DNA of 64,000 bases from NCBI RefSeq assembly GCF_002086675.1, contig NZ_MVIF01000017.1, positions 1 to 64,000 of the forward strand, read 5' to 3'. Origin of the DNA: Mycobacterium persicum (lineage in GTDB: Bacteria; Actinomycetota; Actinomycetes; Mycobacteriales; Mycobacteriaceae). Shown one piece after another: positions 51,886-62,460 of the stretch (the stretch's first letter is position 1; each line of letters opens with the position of its first letter). The position numbers and the translations under genes were made by a program. Below the pieces are notes generated by a model. It made no database searches. It was given only the letters and a program-made list of their open reading frames with translations, and was not told the origin of the DNA.

Positions 51886-53445
51886 TCAGCACGGACCGCT
51901 GGGAATCCCGCGCGCGGGCGTCGTCTCCTGCGTGGGCATTACCTGAGGGAAGGGCACCCGATAGGGAGGAGTGACCTTCGCGAAAGTTGCCACGGTGTCT
52001 GGAACGCACTGCACCTGCGGCGGAATGGCTTGCAGCGCTGGGTGGTCCAAGTTGGGTGGCGCTGGGTTGGGCGGGACCGCGAAGTTGAACGTCGACGTCA
52101 TATCGCCGGTCACACTTCGTCGCCAGGCACTCAGGTTGGGGACCGGCACACCGAACCGTTTCTCGAGCAACCGCAGCTGCGAGGTGTGGTCGAAGGTGTC
52201 ATGCACCATCAGCGGGCCGCGGCTGTAGGGAGAGATGACGAAGCAGGGCACGCGATAGCCCAGACCTATCGGCCCGCGGATGCCGCCCGAACCCGTGACC
52301 GCGTCGATATCGGGCACCGTGACGTACTCGCCGGGAGTTCCCGGGGGGGCCGTAGGCGGTGTCACGTGGTCAAAGAAGCCACCGTTCTCGTCGAAGCTGA
52401 CGATCAACGCGGTCTTTTCCCATACCTGTGGGTTGGACAGCAAGATGCGGAGGATATTCACGATCGCGGTGCCACCAACGGCCGGCGTTACCGGTAGGCC
52501 GGGATGCTCGGAGACCTGAAACCCGGGCAGCACCCACGACACCTGGGGCAGCCTGTTGGCTGCGACGTCGGCGACGAAGTCCAAGGGATAGGTCGGGGCG
52601 ATGCCGTTGCGGGCAATGTTGGAGCGCGGATCCTGAGCCTGCTTGAAGTCGACGAGCATCCCGTTGTAACCGATGACCGTGTTGTTGAGCGCTCCCAGAA
52701 GCTTGTTTTGGTACACCTTCCAACTGATGCCGGCATCACTGAGGTTGTCCGGCATGGTGCGCCAACTGAATTGGGCTTGCGGTTGGATATTGGGGTCTAT
52801 CAGCAGCGGACCGCCCGCAACGCCGTCGGGGTCGATCCAGGCGCTTATCCAGTACAGCCGGTTGGGCGAAGTCCCGCCCAGCAGTGAACAGTAATAGCCG
52901 TCGCAGATGGTGAAGGTGTCAGCCAGCAGGTAATGGATCGGTTGATCCTGGCGGGTGTAATAACCCATCGACACCGGGACGTTGCCCTGCAGCGTTTGTT
53001 GTGCAGCCTGCGCGGGCAACCAATTGTCGTTGGCGCCGTTGTTCCACGACTGGTGGATGGTAATCCATTGGTGGGCGGGGTCGTTCACGCACGCGCCATT
53101 GAGGACTGGGCCCCTGGTGGTGTCGAAACGGTACGGGATGGTCACGCCGGCAGGGTCAATCGATTGGGTCTGTGGGTTCCAGCCCTTTTGCTGAAATGAC
53201 GGCGAGGGAGTGTTGAATCCATTGACGCCGGACAGCGTGCCGAAGAAGTGATCGAATGAGCGGTTCTCCTGCAGCATCAACACGAAGTGCTCGATGTCGG
53301 TCAAATGGCCGGAGCAGGGGCCGGCCCCGTAGGCCTTTTCGATCACCGGGCCGGCCAACGACATCAACGCCCCGGCGCTGCCTGCGGTGGCGATTCTAGC
53401 CATGAACTCTCGTCGCGACATCCCATCGACTGGGTGCTTACTCAC
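51886..53445 (-). CDS. Tat-exported phospholipase C (PlcA/B/C family)
   Basis: The protein has about 519 residues. The N-terminus has the twin-arginine motif SRREFMARI and a hydrophobic stretch, so it should be exported folded. The phosphoesterase domain has [34 protein letters not shown] and [17 protein letters not shown], the acid-phosphatase/PLC superfamily signature. It would split phosphatidylcholine or sphingomyelin into diacylglycerol and phosphocholine. In M. tuberculosis plc genes are linked to virulence and vary between strains. GTG 53445 after ggagg is the likely start, with TTG 53448 as alternative. The frame upstream is a shadow. Confidence 0.88.
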   Translation of the reverse strand: MSKHPVDGMSRREFMARIATAGSAGALMSLAGPVIEKAYGAGPCSGHLTDIEHFVLMLQENRSFDHFFGTLSGVNGFNTPSPSFQQKGWNPQTQSIDPAGVTIPYRFDTTRGPVLNGACVNDPAHQWITIHQSWNNGANDNWLPAQAAQQTLQGNVPVSMGYYTRQDQPIHYLLADTFTICDGYYCSLLGGTSPNRLYWISAWIDPDGVAGGPLLIDPNIQPQAQFSWRTMPDNLSDAGISWKVYQNKLLGALNNTVIGYNGMLVDFKQAQDPRSNIARNGIAPTYPLDFVADVAANRLPQVSWVLPGFQVSEHPGLPVTPAVGGTAIVNILRILLSNPQVWEKTALIVSFDENGGFFDHVTPPTAPPGTPGEYVTVPDIDAVTGSGGIRGPIGLGYRVPCFVISPYSRGPLMVHDTFDHTSQLRLLEKRFGVPVPNLSAWRRSVTGDMTSTFNFAVPPNPAPPNLDHPALQAIPPQVQCVPDTVATFAKVTPPYRVPFPQVMPTQETTPARGIPSGPC

Positions 53446-53762
53446 CAACGTGTCCTCCCGCATACATTGCGGTTCAGGGTAGATTTGCGGCGACGATTCA
53501 CCACGACGCGAATCCGGTGTGTCGTGCGACGTTTTTTGGCGTTGTTCGCCAAAAGCGGTGCGTGGTTTTCGAAACGGCCGAGCCTTCCTGGAATTCCGGG
53601 CACACACTGGCCCCGGCTTTCGGGGTTGTCGCGCCGTTGGATTGACCGACGATGTTGCGCCGCAGGGCTTTCCATTCGACTCGTCAAACGCCAGAAGGCA
53701 TTTTCCGCTGATTTCGCTGATTGCGCGCCGATCAAATCACCCGAGAATCCGCGGATCGGTGC
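53446..53762. other. Gene-free stretch upstream of the phospholipase C gene
   Basis: These 317 bases lie between a methyltransferase stop and the phospholipase C start, both on the minus strand. Open frames on either strand have no family features. The interval contains one perfect palindrome (53534-53554, listed separately) and otherwise nothing I can name. Confidence 0.5.
53534..53554. promoter_or_regulatory. Perfect 8-bp palindrome upstream of the phospholipase C gene
   Basis: TTTTGGCG (53534-53541), loop TTGTT, CGCCAAAA (53547-53554). It sits 89-109 bases before the GTG of the plc gene. It could be an operator for a dimeric repressor. No U-tract follows the stem on the minus strand, so it is a weak terminator candidate for the methyltransferase upstream. 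Confidence 0.4.
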
Positions 53763-54509
53763 TCACCGGGGCTTGGTGGCCGCGACGAACTGCAGTGCCC
53801 GCTGTGTCTGCTGCTCGATGTCGACCAGACCGGCCGAGGAGAACAGCTCGACGAAGCTGTGTCGGTCGAACATGGTGAGCCCGATCAGGTTGGCTGTTGC
53901 GGTCAGCGCCTTACGGACCGGCGCCGCTTGTCCGGAATAGCTGGTGAGGATCGCGATACGCCCGCCGGGCCGCAATACCCGCAGCATTTCACCGGTGACC
54001 AGGAACGGTTCGGGCATCAGGTACAGCGCTCCGAAACAGCAGACCGCATCGAAGGTTTCGTCGTCGAACGGCAACACGCGGGCGTCGCCGCGGACGTAAC
54101 AGGTCTGCGGCCCGTCGTTGTCCACCACGGCACGAGTCAGCATCGGTTCGGAAATGTCGAACCCCACCGCGAGAGCCCCGGGCGGCAGACAGCGGGCCAG
54201 CGGTGCGGTGAAATTCCCCGGGCCGCAGGCTACATCGAGCAACCGGTGAACAGTCGAAAGGCGCAACGCCGCGGCGGCACGGCGCTGCTCGGCCCGGGCG
54301 GTGATACCGCTGGCGAGGTAGAAGGACGTCGGCCGCCACAACCGCTCGTACACGGTCGCCACGAACCGGCTGTTCATCGCCCGCTGCGCAAACGTCGGAA
54401 CCGGCGAACTCGTCGATTCGCCCAACACGTCGAGGAAGCCGTGCCGCAGCACGGCGGCCGTATTGAGCAGACCACGGGTCGACTCGCGCGGATCCTGGCT
54501 GGTGTTCAT
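53763..54509 (-). CDS. Class I SAM methyltransferase (UbiE-like)
   Basis: This 248-residue protein has motif I RLLDVACGPGNFTAPLARCL, AVGFDISEPMLTRAV, YVRGDARVLPFDDETFDAV and the late EMLRVLRPGGRIAIL. It is a typical small-molecule methyltransferase of the UbiE/Coq5 type. ATG 54509 is the start; the longer frame upstream runs through the next gene's antisense. It lies apart from the polysaccharide genes, next to the phospholipase, with no clear partner. Substrate unknown. Confidence 0.75.
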   Translation of the reverse strand: MNTSQDPRESTRGLLNTAAVLRHGFLDVLGESTSSPVPTFAQRAMNSRFVATVYERLWRPTSFYLASGITARAEQRRAAAALRLSTVHRLLDVACGPGNFTAPLARCLPPGALAVGFDISEPMLTRAVVDNDGPQTCYVRGDARVLPFDDETFDAVCCFGALYLMPEPFLVTGEMLRVLRPGGRIAILTSYSGQAAPVRKALTATANLIGLTMFDRHSFVELFSSAGLVDIEQQTQRALQFVAATKPR

Positions 54510-54602
54510 CGCAGGTCTGGTCCAAGAGGCCGGGGTTGAATTGTCTGGTGTCAGGCTAATCTGCGCCGTGCGGTGTTGCTGCAGCGGTAGCCGACGCCAT
54601 AG

Positions 54603-55649
<1,047 letters not shown>

Positions 55650-55654
55650 GGGCC

Positions 55655-56332
55655 ATGCGGCCGTTGTGGATTGGCGTGACGGCGACGGCGCTGGCGGCTG
55701 CATGTGCGCAATCGCCGGCGCCGGTGACCGCGCCGACCCATACCTCGCCGTCGGCTCATCCCACGACCGTCAACCCGGCCAACATCAAAAGAATCAGCCG
55801 TGAGCTGCCGCCGGATTACGAGGTGACCAGGGACATTCCCGTGACGGCGTCACCGCGACTGATTTTCGGCCTCGGCGCCGATGCGACCGCCCAGCCCGCA
55901 CCATGCGCGACCCTCGCCGACCCCGGCGATGGTCGCGACCAGTCCGCGCAGGGCGTCTCCGGGTCGGGGGAGGGCGGCATTGTCGACGCCGTCGTGGTGG
56001 CCGTGCGGCCGGGGCCGGTGGTGCCGGGAAGCGACCTGGTAGCCGGCTGTGGCCAGTGGACGATGTCGGTCGGACACACCACCGCCGGCATCCGGCTCAT
56101 CGACGCGCCGCGGATCGACGGCGCGCAAACCCTCGGAATGGTGGCCGATGTCCGCACATCCGTGGAGTCCGGCACCGAAATCGATTCGCGCACCCATATT
56201 TTCGTCGCCTACCTGGGCGACTACTACGCGTTCACCACGCTGACCACCGACCCCGGGTCCATGCTTCCGCCGTTGCCACCGCGGTTCGCCGCCGATCTGC
56301 TGGTCAAAACGGTGTCGACGTTACGGGGCTGA
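55655..56332 (+). CDS. DUF5642 secreted protein (Rv0999-like)
   Basis: The 225-residue protein has an N-terminal hydrophobic signal (ALAAACAQS, a weak lipobox with Cys17) and the DUF5642 core: RISRELPPDYEVTRDIPV, SVGHTTAGIRLIDAPRIDGA, then FAADLLVKTVSTLRG at the end. It is probably exported and possibly lipid-modified. Function unknown. The next gene encodes a second protein of the same family; the two end in nearly the same sequence. Confidence 0.7.
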   Translation: MRPLWIGVTATALAAACAQSPAPVTAPTHTSPSAHPTTVNPANIKRISRELPPDYEVTRDIPVTASPRLIFGLGADATAQPAPCATLADPGDGRDQSAQGVSGSGEGGIVDAVVVAVRPGPVVPGSDLVAGCGQWTMSVGHTTAGIRLIDAPRIDGAQTLGMVADVRTSVESGTEIDSRTHIFVAYLGDYYAFTTLTTDPGSMLPPLPPRFAADLLVKTVSTLRG

Positions 56333-56359
56333 GCAACCGCGTTGGGTAGGGTGGCCACG

Positions 56360-57013
56360 ATGTCGAAGGTGGTGCTGGCGCTGGCAGCGGTGTGCCTGCT
56401 CGTCGGTTGTTCACCGGGCGCCTCCCAGTCGCCGAAGGCCGACATTGCCAAGGTCATCGACGTGAAGTCCAGCTTCGGACCGGGGTTCACGGTCAACGAC
56501 GTCCCGCCGAGGGCTATCGATCCACAGTTCTTCGCGGCCCGCAAGCTGCCCGACGGCCTGAGTTTCGATCCGGCGAACTGCGCGAAAGCGGCCCTGGGCC
56601 CACAGATGCCGTCCGGTGTGCAGGGCAATATGGCGGCCGTCACCGCCGAGGGCAACGGGAACCGGTTCGTGGTGATCGCGGTGGAGACCTCACAGCAGCT
56701 GCCGTTCAACGACCCGGGTAAAGAATGCGGCCGGATCGCCTTCTCCGGCGCACAGGTGCGAGGCGGCATCGAGGTGGTTGCCGCGCCGCACATCGACGGC
56801 GCCCAGACGCTGGGCGTGCATCGCGTGCTGCAGGCCCTGGTCGACGGGTCGACCCGCACCGGCGAACTTTACGACTACTCTGCGCAGTTCGGCTACTACC
56901 AGGTCAACGTGATCGCCAACCCGCTGGTGATTCCGAATCAGCCGGTTGCGCCGGTCGATGTCCAGCGTGCCCGCGACCTGCTGGTCAAGGCGGTGGCCGC
57001 GATCCGGGGTTGA
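56360..57013 (+). CDS. DUF5642 lipoprotein, second tandem copy
   Basis: This 217-residue protein has a good lipoprotein signal (VLALAAVCLLVGCSPGA, lipobox LVGC). Its fold markers match the previous gene: DIAKVIDVKSSFGPGFTV, VAAPHIDGAQTLGVHRVL and RDLLVKAVAAIRG. ATG 56360 is the start; a TTG at 56342 is in frame but lacks a ribosome site. It lies 27 bases after its paralogue and is probably cotranscribed with it. Role unknown. Confidence 0.72.
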   Translation: MSKVVLALAAVCLLVGCSPGASQSPKADIAKVIDVKSSFGPGFTVNDVPPRAIDPQFFAARKLPDGLSFDPANCAKAALGPQMPSGVQGNMAAVTAEGNGNRFVVIAVETSQQLPFNDPGKECGRIAFSGAQVRGGIEVVAAPHIDGAQTLGVHRVLQALVDGSTRTGELYDYSAQFGYYQVNVIANPLVIPNQPVAPVDVQRARDLLVKAVAAIRG

Positions 57014-57022
57014 CAGCGGCCG

Positions 57023-57619
57023 CTAGCGCACGTCGCGGGGCCGGAACTGGATGCTGACCCGCGGACCGGTCGGCGCCGACGTCTTGGGCACCGAATGCTC
57101 CCAGGTGCGTTGACACGATCCGCCCATCACCAGCAGGTCGCCGTGCGCCAGCGGGAAGCGCAACGAGGTTCCGCCGCCGCGCGGCCGCAGCGCGAAGACC
57201 CGGGTCGCGCCGAGGCTGACGATCGCCACCATGGTGTCCTCGGTGCTGCTGCGGCCGATGGTGTCGCCGTGCCAGGCGACGCTGTCGGAGCCGTCCCGGT
57301 AGTAGCACAGCCCGACGGTGGTGAACGGCTCACCCAGTTCACCGCCGTAGATGTCGTTGAGGCGCCGGCGAATCCGCGCGAGTTGCGGATGCGGCGGGTT
57401 CTCGACCGTCAGGTCGTGAAAACTCACCAGCCGCGGCACGTCGACCACCCGGTCGTACATCTGGCGCCGTTCGGAGCGCCACGGCACCGTGCTCAGCAGC
57501 GCCGCGAGCAGGTCGTCGCCACCGTGGAGCCAGCCCGCGCGGATGTCGATGAAGGCGCCGTTGCCGAGTTGTCTTCGCTCGTTGTGCTCGAACAGTGAGC
57601 CCTGAACCGCGAACGCCAC
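57023..57619 (-). CDS. AlkB-like 2-oxoglutarate/Fe(II) dioxygenase (Rv1000c-like)
   Basis: The 198-residue protein has the AlkB core: [19 protein letters not shown] (Fe-binding H-x-D), [30 protein letters not shown] (distal His) and the 2-oxoglutarate-binding [12 protein letters not shown]. It should oxidatively demethylate alkylated nucleic acid bases. GTG 57619 ([13 protein letters not shown]) fits the homologue's start. It is convergent with the DUF5642 pair and divergent from arcA, 79 bases away. Confidence 0.85.
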   Translation of the reverse strand: MAFAVQGSLFEHNERRQLGNGAFIDIRAGWLHGGDDLLAALLSTVPWRSERRQMYDRVVDVPRLVSFHDLTVENPPHPQLARIRRRLNDIYGGELGEPFTTVGLCYYRDGSDSVAWHGDTIGRSSTEDTMVAIVSLGATRVFALRPRGGGTSLRFPLAHGDLLVMGGSCQRTWEHSVPKTSAPTGPRVSIQFRPRDVR

Positions 57620-57698
57620 GACCGCAAGTTTATCGCACACCAGTTCGAGGAGTGGGTATGAGACGCCTGCCGGCTGTCCACGGCTACGGTTTGATGCT

Positions 57699-58904
57699 GT
57701 GGGCGTCGAGTTGGGATCCAATTCCGAGGTGGGCACGCTACGGGTCGCGATCCTGCACCGCCCCGGCACCGAACTGCGCCGGCTCACCCCGCGTAACAGC
57801 GACCAGCTTTTGTTCGACGGGCTGCCCTGGGTGTCGCGCGCGCAGGAGGAGCATGACGAGTTCGCCGAACTGCTGCGCGCGCGGGGGGTGGAAGTGTTGC
57901 TGCTGTCGCAGCTGCTGACCGAGGCGCTGGACAGTGGGGCCGCCAGGATGCAGGGTGTCGGTGCCGCGGTTGACGCGCGTCGGCTCGGATTGCCACTGGC
58001 GCAACAGCTTTCGGCGTATTTGCGTAGTCTGGACCCGGTCCGGCTGGCGCATGTGTTGACCGCCGGGATGACGTTCAACGAGCTGCCGTCCGATATCCGT
58101 ACCGACGTGTCGCTGGTGGTCCGCATGCACCATGGCGGCGATTTCGTCATCGACCCATTACCGAACCTGGTGTTCACCCGCGACTCGTCGATCTGGATCG
58201 GTCCGCGGGTTGTCATCCCGTCGCTGGCGTTGCGGGCGCGGGTTCGTGAGGCATCGTTGACCGACATCATCTATGCCCATCACCCGCGGTTCACCGGGGT
58301 GCGGCGGGCCTACGAATCACGCACCGCTCCCGTCGAGGGTGGCGACGTGCTGTTGCTGGCCCCCGGTGTGGTCGCCGTCGGGGTCGGCGAGCGTACCAGC
58401 CCGGCCGGCGCGGAAGCCTTGGCGCGCAGCCTGTTCGACGATGACCTTGCGCACACCGTGCTCGCGGTGCCGATTGCCCAGAAGCGCGCGCAAATGCATC
58501 TGGATACCGTGTGCACCATGGTGGACGTCGACACCGTGGTGATGTATGCCGCCGTCGTCGACAACCTGTCGGCGTTCACCATCCAGCGTTCGGCCAATGG
58601 CGTGGCGATCAGCGATGCGGCCCCATTTGTGCGGGCTGCTTCCGACGCGATGGGCATCGACAAGCTGCGGGTCATCGACACGGGCCTGGATCCCGTCGTC
58701 GCCGAACGCGAACAATGGGACGACGGCAACAACACCTTGGCGCTGGCGCCCGGCGTCGTCGTCGCCTACGAACGCAACGCGCAGACCAACGCCCGGTTGG
58801 AGGCGGCCGGTATCGAGGTGCTGACCATCGCGGGCTCGGAGCTGGGCACCGGCCGGGGCGGGCCGCGCTGCATGTCCTGTCCGGCCGCGCGCGACCCGCT
58901 GTAG
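57699..58904 (+). CDS. arcA: Arginine deiminase ArcA
   Basis: The 401-residue protein has the catalytic segments [16 protein letters not shown] (Asp), [24 protein letters not shown], the His-containing [11 protein letters not shown] and the nucleophile Cys near the C-terminus in [11 protein letters not shown]. It hydrolyses arginine to citrulline and ammonia. The companion genes of an arginine deiminase pathway (arcB, arcC) are not adjacent. The GTG start gives the conserved [11 protein letters not shown]. Homologous to Rv1001. Confidence 0.94.
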   Translation: MGVELGSNSEVGTLRVAILHRPGTELRRLTPRNSDQLLFDGLPWVSRAQEEHDEFAELLRARGVEVLLLSQLLTEALDSGAARMQGVGAAVDARRLGLPLAQQLSAYLRSLDPVRLAHVLTAGMTFNELPSDIRTDVSLVVRMHHGGDFVIDPLPNLVFTRDSSIWIGPRVVIPSLALRARVREASLTDIIYAHHPRFTGVRRAYESRTAPVEGGDVLLLAPGVVAVGVGERTSPAGAEALARSLFDDDLAHTVLAVPIAQKRAQMHLDTVCTMVDVDTVVMYAAVVDNLSAFTIQRSANGVAISDAAPFVRAASDAMGIDKLRVIDTGLDPVVAEREQWDDGNNTLALAPGVVVAYERNAQTNARLEAAGIEVLTIAGSELGTGRGGPRCMSCPAARDPL

Positions 58905-58913
58905 CGCATATGT

Positions 58914-58971
58914 CGAGATTGCCGCCATGGTCGTGGTCGGGGTGTGGCTCACAGCCGTTGCGGCAATCTCG
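58914..58971. repeat. Palindromic repeat copy A, at the 3' end of the AbiEi-like gene
   Basis: Perfect 12-base inverted repeat: CGAGATTGCCGC (58914-58925) and GCGGCAATCTCG (58960-58971), with a GT-rich loop of 34 bases. It lies between the arcA stop and the convergent AbiEi-like gene and covers that gene's last codons. Two related copies lie on the other side of the gene. It could also end transcription from both sides. Confidence 0.8.
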
Positions 58972-59803
58972 AGGCTCGGCGAGCCAATGCGTCACGAATG
59001 CGCTTGACGATAAGTTCGGCGCTGTCCTCATTGATCACCTTGATCACCTGCCAGCCAAGACCATTGAGCACCTCAGCTCGGTGAATGTCTTTCACATACT
59101 GTCTGCGTTCGCGTCGGTGTTGGTCGCCGTCGTATTCGAGGGCCACCATCGGCTCTTCCCAGCCCATGTCGAGGTAGCACACGAGCCGGCCGTCGGTCAC
59201 TCGGATCTGTGTGGCAGGCTTGGGCAGTCCGGCGTCGACGAGCACGAGTCGCAGCCAGGTTTCTTTCGGCGATTGCGCGCCGCTATCCATCAGCGACAAT
59301 GCTTTTCGGCAGTCGCGGATATTCCTGGCTCCTCGGTATCGGTCCAACAATGGCGTGACATCGGCCGCCTTGAGGCCGGTCACCGCGGCGAGTGCGTCGA
59401 GATGAGCAACGGCCATGCCACGCGGCAAGTGCCGGCCCAGATCGAAGGCCGTACGTGCCGCATTCGTTACGCGCAGGCCGGCCACTTCGACGACGTCGTC
59501 GGCGCTGAAGCGTTCCCGGCGAACGATGACGCCCGGCGGTGGATGGTTGAGCGGGCCTAACAACTCGACGGGGGTGAAGTCATCGACCCATCGCGCCCCG
59601 TGGAGAGCGGCGGCAGCGCGGCCGGCGATCACGCCCCGGCGCCCCGACCACAACCAAGCCGCGCGGATGTCGTCACGCAACGTCCGAGGCGCGTCCTTCG
59701 GGACATAGACGCCGCGCTGGATTCGCCGGTAGTTCCACCGCAATTGGCCTCGGGTGAGTGCGCCGTCCGCTAGCGCTTCGCTTGCGAGAAAGACCTTTGC
59801 CAC
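58949..59803 (-). CDS. AbiEi/DUF559-type protein (possible toxin-antitoxin or defence component)
   Basis: The 284-residue protein has an N-terminal winged-helix part (GALTRGQLRWNYRRIQRGVY, typical of AbiEi_4), a middle segment (GVIAGRAAAALHGARWVDDF), and a C-terminal Vsr/DUF559-like fold with VALEYDGDQHRRERRQYVKD and GWQVIKVINED, the remains of a PD-(D/E)xK nuclease. AbiEi proteins are antitoxins of type IV systems, but no AbiEii nucleotidyltransferase is adjacent, so it is an orphan. It is inserted in the core order between arcA and pmt and flanked by palindromic repeats, which provide its last residues (SRLPQRL). Confidence 0.72.
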   Translation of the reverse strand: MAKVFLASEALADGALTRGQLRWNYRRIQRGVYVPKDAPRTLRDDIRAAWLWSGRRGVIAGRAAAALHGARWVDDFTPVELLGPLNHPPPGVIVRRERFSADDVVEVAGLRVTNAARTAFDLGRHLPRGMAVAHLDALAAVTGLKAADVTPLLDRYRGARNIRDCRKALSLMDSGAQSPKETWLRLVLVDAGLPKPATQIRVTDGRLVCYLDMGWEEPMVALEYDGDQHRRERRQYVKDIHRAEVLNGLGWQVIKVINEDSAELIVKRIRDALARRASRLPQRL

Positions 59804-59816
59804 GCGCCGATGATGC

Positions 59817-59980
59817 GCTCACCGGCTGACATTGTCGGCGAGATTGCCGCCAGGGTGGTGGATGGTGGCCCAACCACAGCCGTAGCGGCAATGTGGGCGC
59901 TCACCGGCCGACATTGTCGGCGAGATTGCCGCCAGGGTCGTGGATGGTGGCCCAACCACAGCCGTAGCGGCAATTTCGAC
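59817..59980. repeat. Two tandem 82-bp palindromic repeats (copies B and C)
   Basis: Units 59817-59898 and 59899-59980 differ at only a few positions (ctgac/ccgac, gtggtg/gtcgtg, atgtgg/atttcg). Each contains the arms cgagattgccgc and gcggcaat seen in copy A at 58914-58971, so each can form a hairpin. They fill the space between the AbiEi-like start and the pmt stop. No other copy was found in the window. Confidence 0.85.
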
Positions 59981-59994
59981 GCAATCCGAAGCCC

Positions 59995-61545
59995 TCACCG
60001 CCAGCTGGGCAGCCAGATCTCCATGTTCCAGGTCTGCTGTGAGATCGGCAGACCGGTGAGTATTGGGAACAGCCAGGCGAAGTTGGTCACCACTAGAGCC
60101 ACATAACAGCTCACCACGATCAGCCCCAGGGTGCGCCGCTCCCGGCCCTGACCGGGTTGGTAGAGGACGTCGCCGAGAATCAACGCGATGGCCATCACCA
60201 GAAACGGCGCCATGGTCGCCGCGTAGAAGAAGTACATCTGCCGGTCGATGTCGGCGAACCATGGCAGCCAGCCGGCGCTATAGCCCACCAACACCACCGC
60301 ATAGCGCCAGTCCCGCCGGACAAACATCCGCCAACCGGTATACAACAGCACCGGCACCGCCAGCCACCACATCGCCGGAGTGCCGACCAGCATCTCTGCT
60401 TTGACGCACGACTGGCCACCGCAGCCCGACACGTTTTGTTGGTCGATGGCATACAGCACCGGCCGCAACGACATCGGCCAACTCCACGGCTTGGACTCCC
60501 ACGGGTGGTGGTTGCCGGCCGAATTCGTCAGCGTCGCGTGGAAGTGGAATGCCTTGGCGGTGTAGTACCACAGCGAGCGAACCGCGTCGGGCAGCGGGAG
60601 GACGCTGTCCGGGCCGATCGTCTGACCTACCTGGTGGCGGTCGATCGCGGTCTCGGATGCGAACCAGCCGGCATAGCTGGCCAGGTAGACCGCGAACGGA
60701 ATAAGCGCCAGCGCGTATCCGGTAGGCAACAGATCCCGCCGCAGCGTCCCCAACCAGGGCCGCGGCACCTGGTACTGGCGGCGTGCCGCCACGTCGAACG
60801 CCAACGACATCGTGCCGAAGAACGCGATGAAGTACAGGCCGGACCACTTGGTCGCGAAGGCCAAACCGAGCAGCACCCCGGCGCCGAAGCGCCACCAGCG
60901 CACCCCCAGCCGTGGTCCCCACACCGTCTCGGCGACCCGGTTCTGTGTCAGGGCGACGTGCATGCGCTGACGAACCTGATCACGGTCGACGATGAGGGCG
61001 CCGAAAGCCGCGACCACGAAGAACGTCAGGAAGCCGTCCAGCAGCGCGGTGCGCGCGGCGACAAAGCTGACCCCGTCACAGATCAGCAGCACGCCGGCGA
61101 TACCCCCGACCAGGGTCGAGCGGGTGATCCGCCGGACGATCCGGGTCACCAGCGCCACCAGGATGACGCCCAGCACCGCGCCGCTGAACCGCCACCCGAA
61201 CCCGGTGTAACCGAACAGGGCCTCACCGATCGCGATCATCTGCTTGCCGACCGGAGGATGGACGACCAGGCCGAAGCCGGGATTGTCTTCGACACCGTGG
61301 TTGTGCAGCACCTGCCAGGCCTGAGGGGCGTAGTGCTTCTCGTCGAAGATCGGAGTGCCGGCATCGGTCGGCGAGCCGAGGTTCAAAAACCGGGTCACCG
61401 CGGCGAGCAGCGTGATCACGGCGGTGACAATCCAGCCGCGCATCCGGTCTACCGGTCCGAAATCGGCGATCGGTACCAGCGGCCCGGGGCTGATGACCGG
61501 TGCCGCACGCTCCTCGGCGGACGTTTGTTGGGGCGGGGCGGTCAT
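59995..61545 (-). CDS. pmt: Protein O-mannosyltransferase Pmt
   Basis: This 516-residue GT39 membrane protein has about eleven membrane segments. The catalytic acidic motif is in the first large loop (PIFDEKHYAPQAWQVL), followed by VVHPPVGKQMIAIGEALFGY and the conserved IDRQMYFFYAATMAPFL near the C-terminus. It transfers mannose from polyprenyl-phosphomannose to Ser/Thr of proteins during Sec export. ATG 61545; the long frame upstream is the shadow of rsmI. Homologous to Rv1002c. Confidence 0.93.
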   Translation of the reverse strand: MTAPPQQTSAEERAAPVISPGPLVPIADFGPVDRMRGWIVTAVITLLAAVTRFLNLGSPTDAGTPIFDEKHYAPQAWQVLHNHGVEDNPGFGLVVHPPVGKQMIAIGEALFGYTGFGWRFSGAVLGVILVALVTRIVRRITRSTLVGGIAGVLLICDGVSFVAARTALLDGFLTFFVVAAFGALIVDRDQVRQRMHVALTQNRVAETVWGPRLGVRWWRFGAGVLLGLAFATKWSGLYFIAFFGTMSLAFDVAARRQYQVPRPWLGTLRRDLLPTGYALALIPFAVYLASYAGWFASETAIDRHQVGQTIGPDSVLPLPDAVRSLWYYTAKAFHFHATLTNSAGNHHPWESKPWSWPMSLRPVLYAIDQQNVSGCGGQSCVKAEMLVGTPAMWWLAVPVLLYTGWRMFVRRDWRYAVVLVGYSAGWLPWFADIDRQMYFFYAATMAPFLVMAIALILGDVLYQPGQGRERRTLGLIVVSCYVALVVTNFAWLFPILTGLPISQQTWNMEIWLPSWR

Positions 61546-61569
61546 CAGCTCGATCGTAGGCTGTCCGTC

Positions 61570-62427
61570 ATGAGTTCCGGCCGCCTGTTGCTCGGCGCCA
61601 CTCCGTTGGGCCAGCCCGCGGATGCGTCGCCACGCCTGATCGACGCGTTGGCCGGAGCCGATGTGGTGGCGGCCGAGGACACCCGCCGGGTGAAAACTTT
61701 GGCCAGGGCGCTTGACGTCGAGATCAGCGGGCGGGTGGTGAGCCTGTTCGACCGGGTCGAGGCGTTGCGGGTGACGGCGCTGGTTGACGCGATGCGAGCC
61801 GGCGCCACGGTGCTGGTGGTCAGCGACGCGGGATTGCCGGTGATCAACGATCCGGGATATCGACTGGTCGCGGCCTGTATCGATGCCGGGATCACGGTGA
61901 CCTGCCTGCCCGGGCCGTCGGCGGTGACCACCGCGCTGGTGGTCTCCGGTCTGCCGTCGGACAAGTTCTGCTTCGAAGGGTTCGCCCCGCGCAAGGGCGC
62001 GGCGCGGCGGGCGTGGCTGGCCTCGCTGGCCGACGAGCAGCGCACCTGTGTGTTCTTCGAATCCCCACGACGGCTGGCCGCATGTCTGCGCGATGCCGTC
62101 GAACAGCTCGGGGGGGCGCGTCCGGCCGCGGTCTGCCGGGAGCTGACCAAGGTGCATGAGGAAGTGGTGCGTGGCTCGCTCGACGAGTTGGCGGACTGGG
62201 CGACCGGCGGGGTGCTTGGCGAGATCACCGTGGTACTCGCCGGCGCCGGCGCGACCCCGAGCGCGGACCTGCGGTCGCTGGTGGAGGAGGTCGAGAACCT
62301 GGTCGCCGCCGGTATTCGCGTCAAGGATGCCTGCAGCGAGGTGGCCGCGGCGCATCAGGGCGTGCGTTCACGCCAGCTCTACGATGCGGTCCTGCTGGCC
62401 CGCCGCGCAACCGACGCGGCACCCTAG
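61570..62427 (+). CDS. rsmI: 16S rRNA (cytidine1402-2'-O)-methyltransferase RsmI
   Basis: The 285-residue protein has the tetrapyrrole-methylase fold: GRLLLGATPLGQPADASPRL, VVAAEDTRRVKTLARAL, VVSDAGLPVINDPGYRLV, CLPGPSAVTTALVVSGLP and FFESPRRLAACL. It methylates the 2'-OH of C1402 in the decoding centre, with SAM as donor. It is divergent from pmt across 24 bases, so the two share a compact promoter region. Homologous to Rv1003. Confidence 0.93.
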   Translation: MSSGRLLLGATPLGQPADASPRLIDALAGADVVAAEDTRRVKTLARALDVEISGRVVSLFDRVEALRVTALVDAMRAGATVLVVSDAGLPVINDPGYRLVAACIDAGITVTCLPGPSAVTTALVVSGLPSDKFCFEGFAPRKGAARRAWLASLADEQRTCVFFESPRRLAACLRDAVEQLGGARPAAVCRELTKVHEEVVRGSLDELADWATGGVLGEITVVLAGAGATPSADLRSLVEEVENLVAAGIRVKDACSEVAAAHQGVRSRQLYDAVLLARRATDAAP

Positions 62428-62460
62428 AACAACGTTGCGACCGGTAAGGCCCGGTCCGGG

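Noticed and set aside
53287..53940. Plus-strand ORF of 217 codons across the phospholipase/methyltransferase gap
   Set aside because: It runs antisense to both real genes and has no domain features.
59673..59973. Two similar small ORFs beginning MPLRLWLGHHP
   Set aside because: They are the translation of the two tandem palindromic repeats, not genes.
60157..61569. Long N-terminal extension of the rsmI frame, antisense to pmt
   Set aside because: Its composition is Arg/His/Gln-rich shadow sequence, and RsmI homology begins at 61570.
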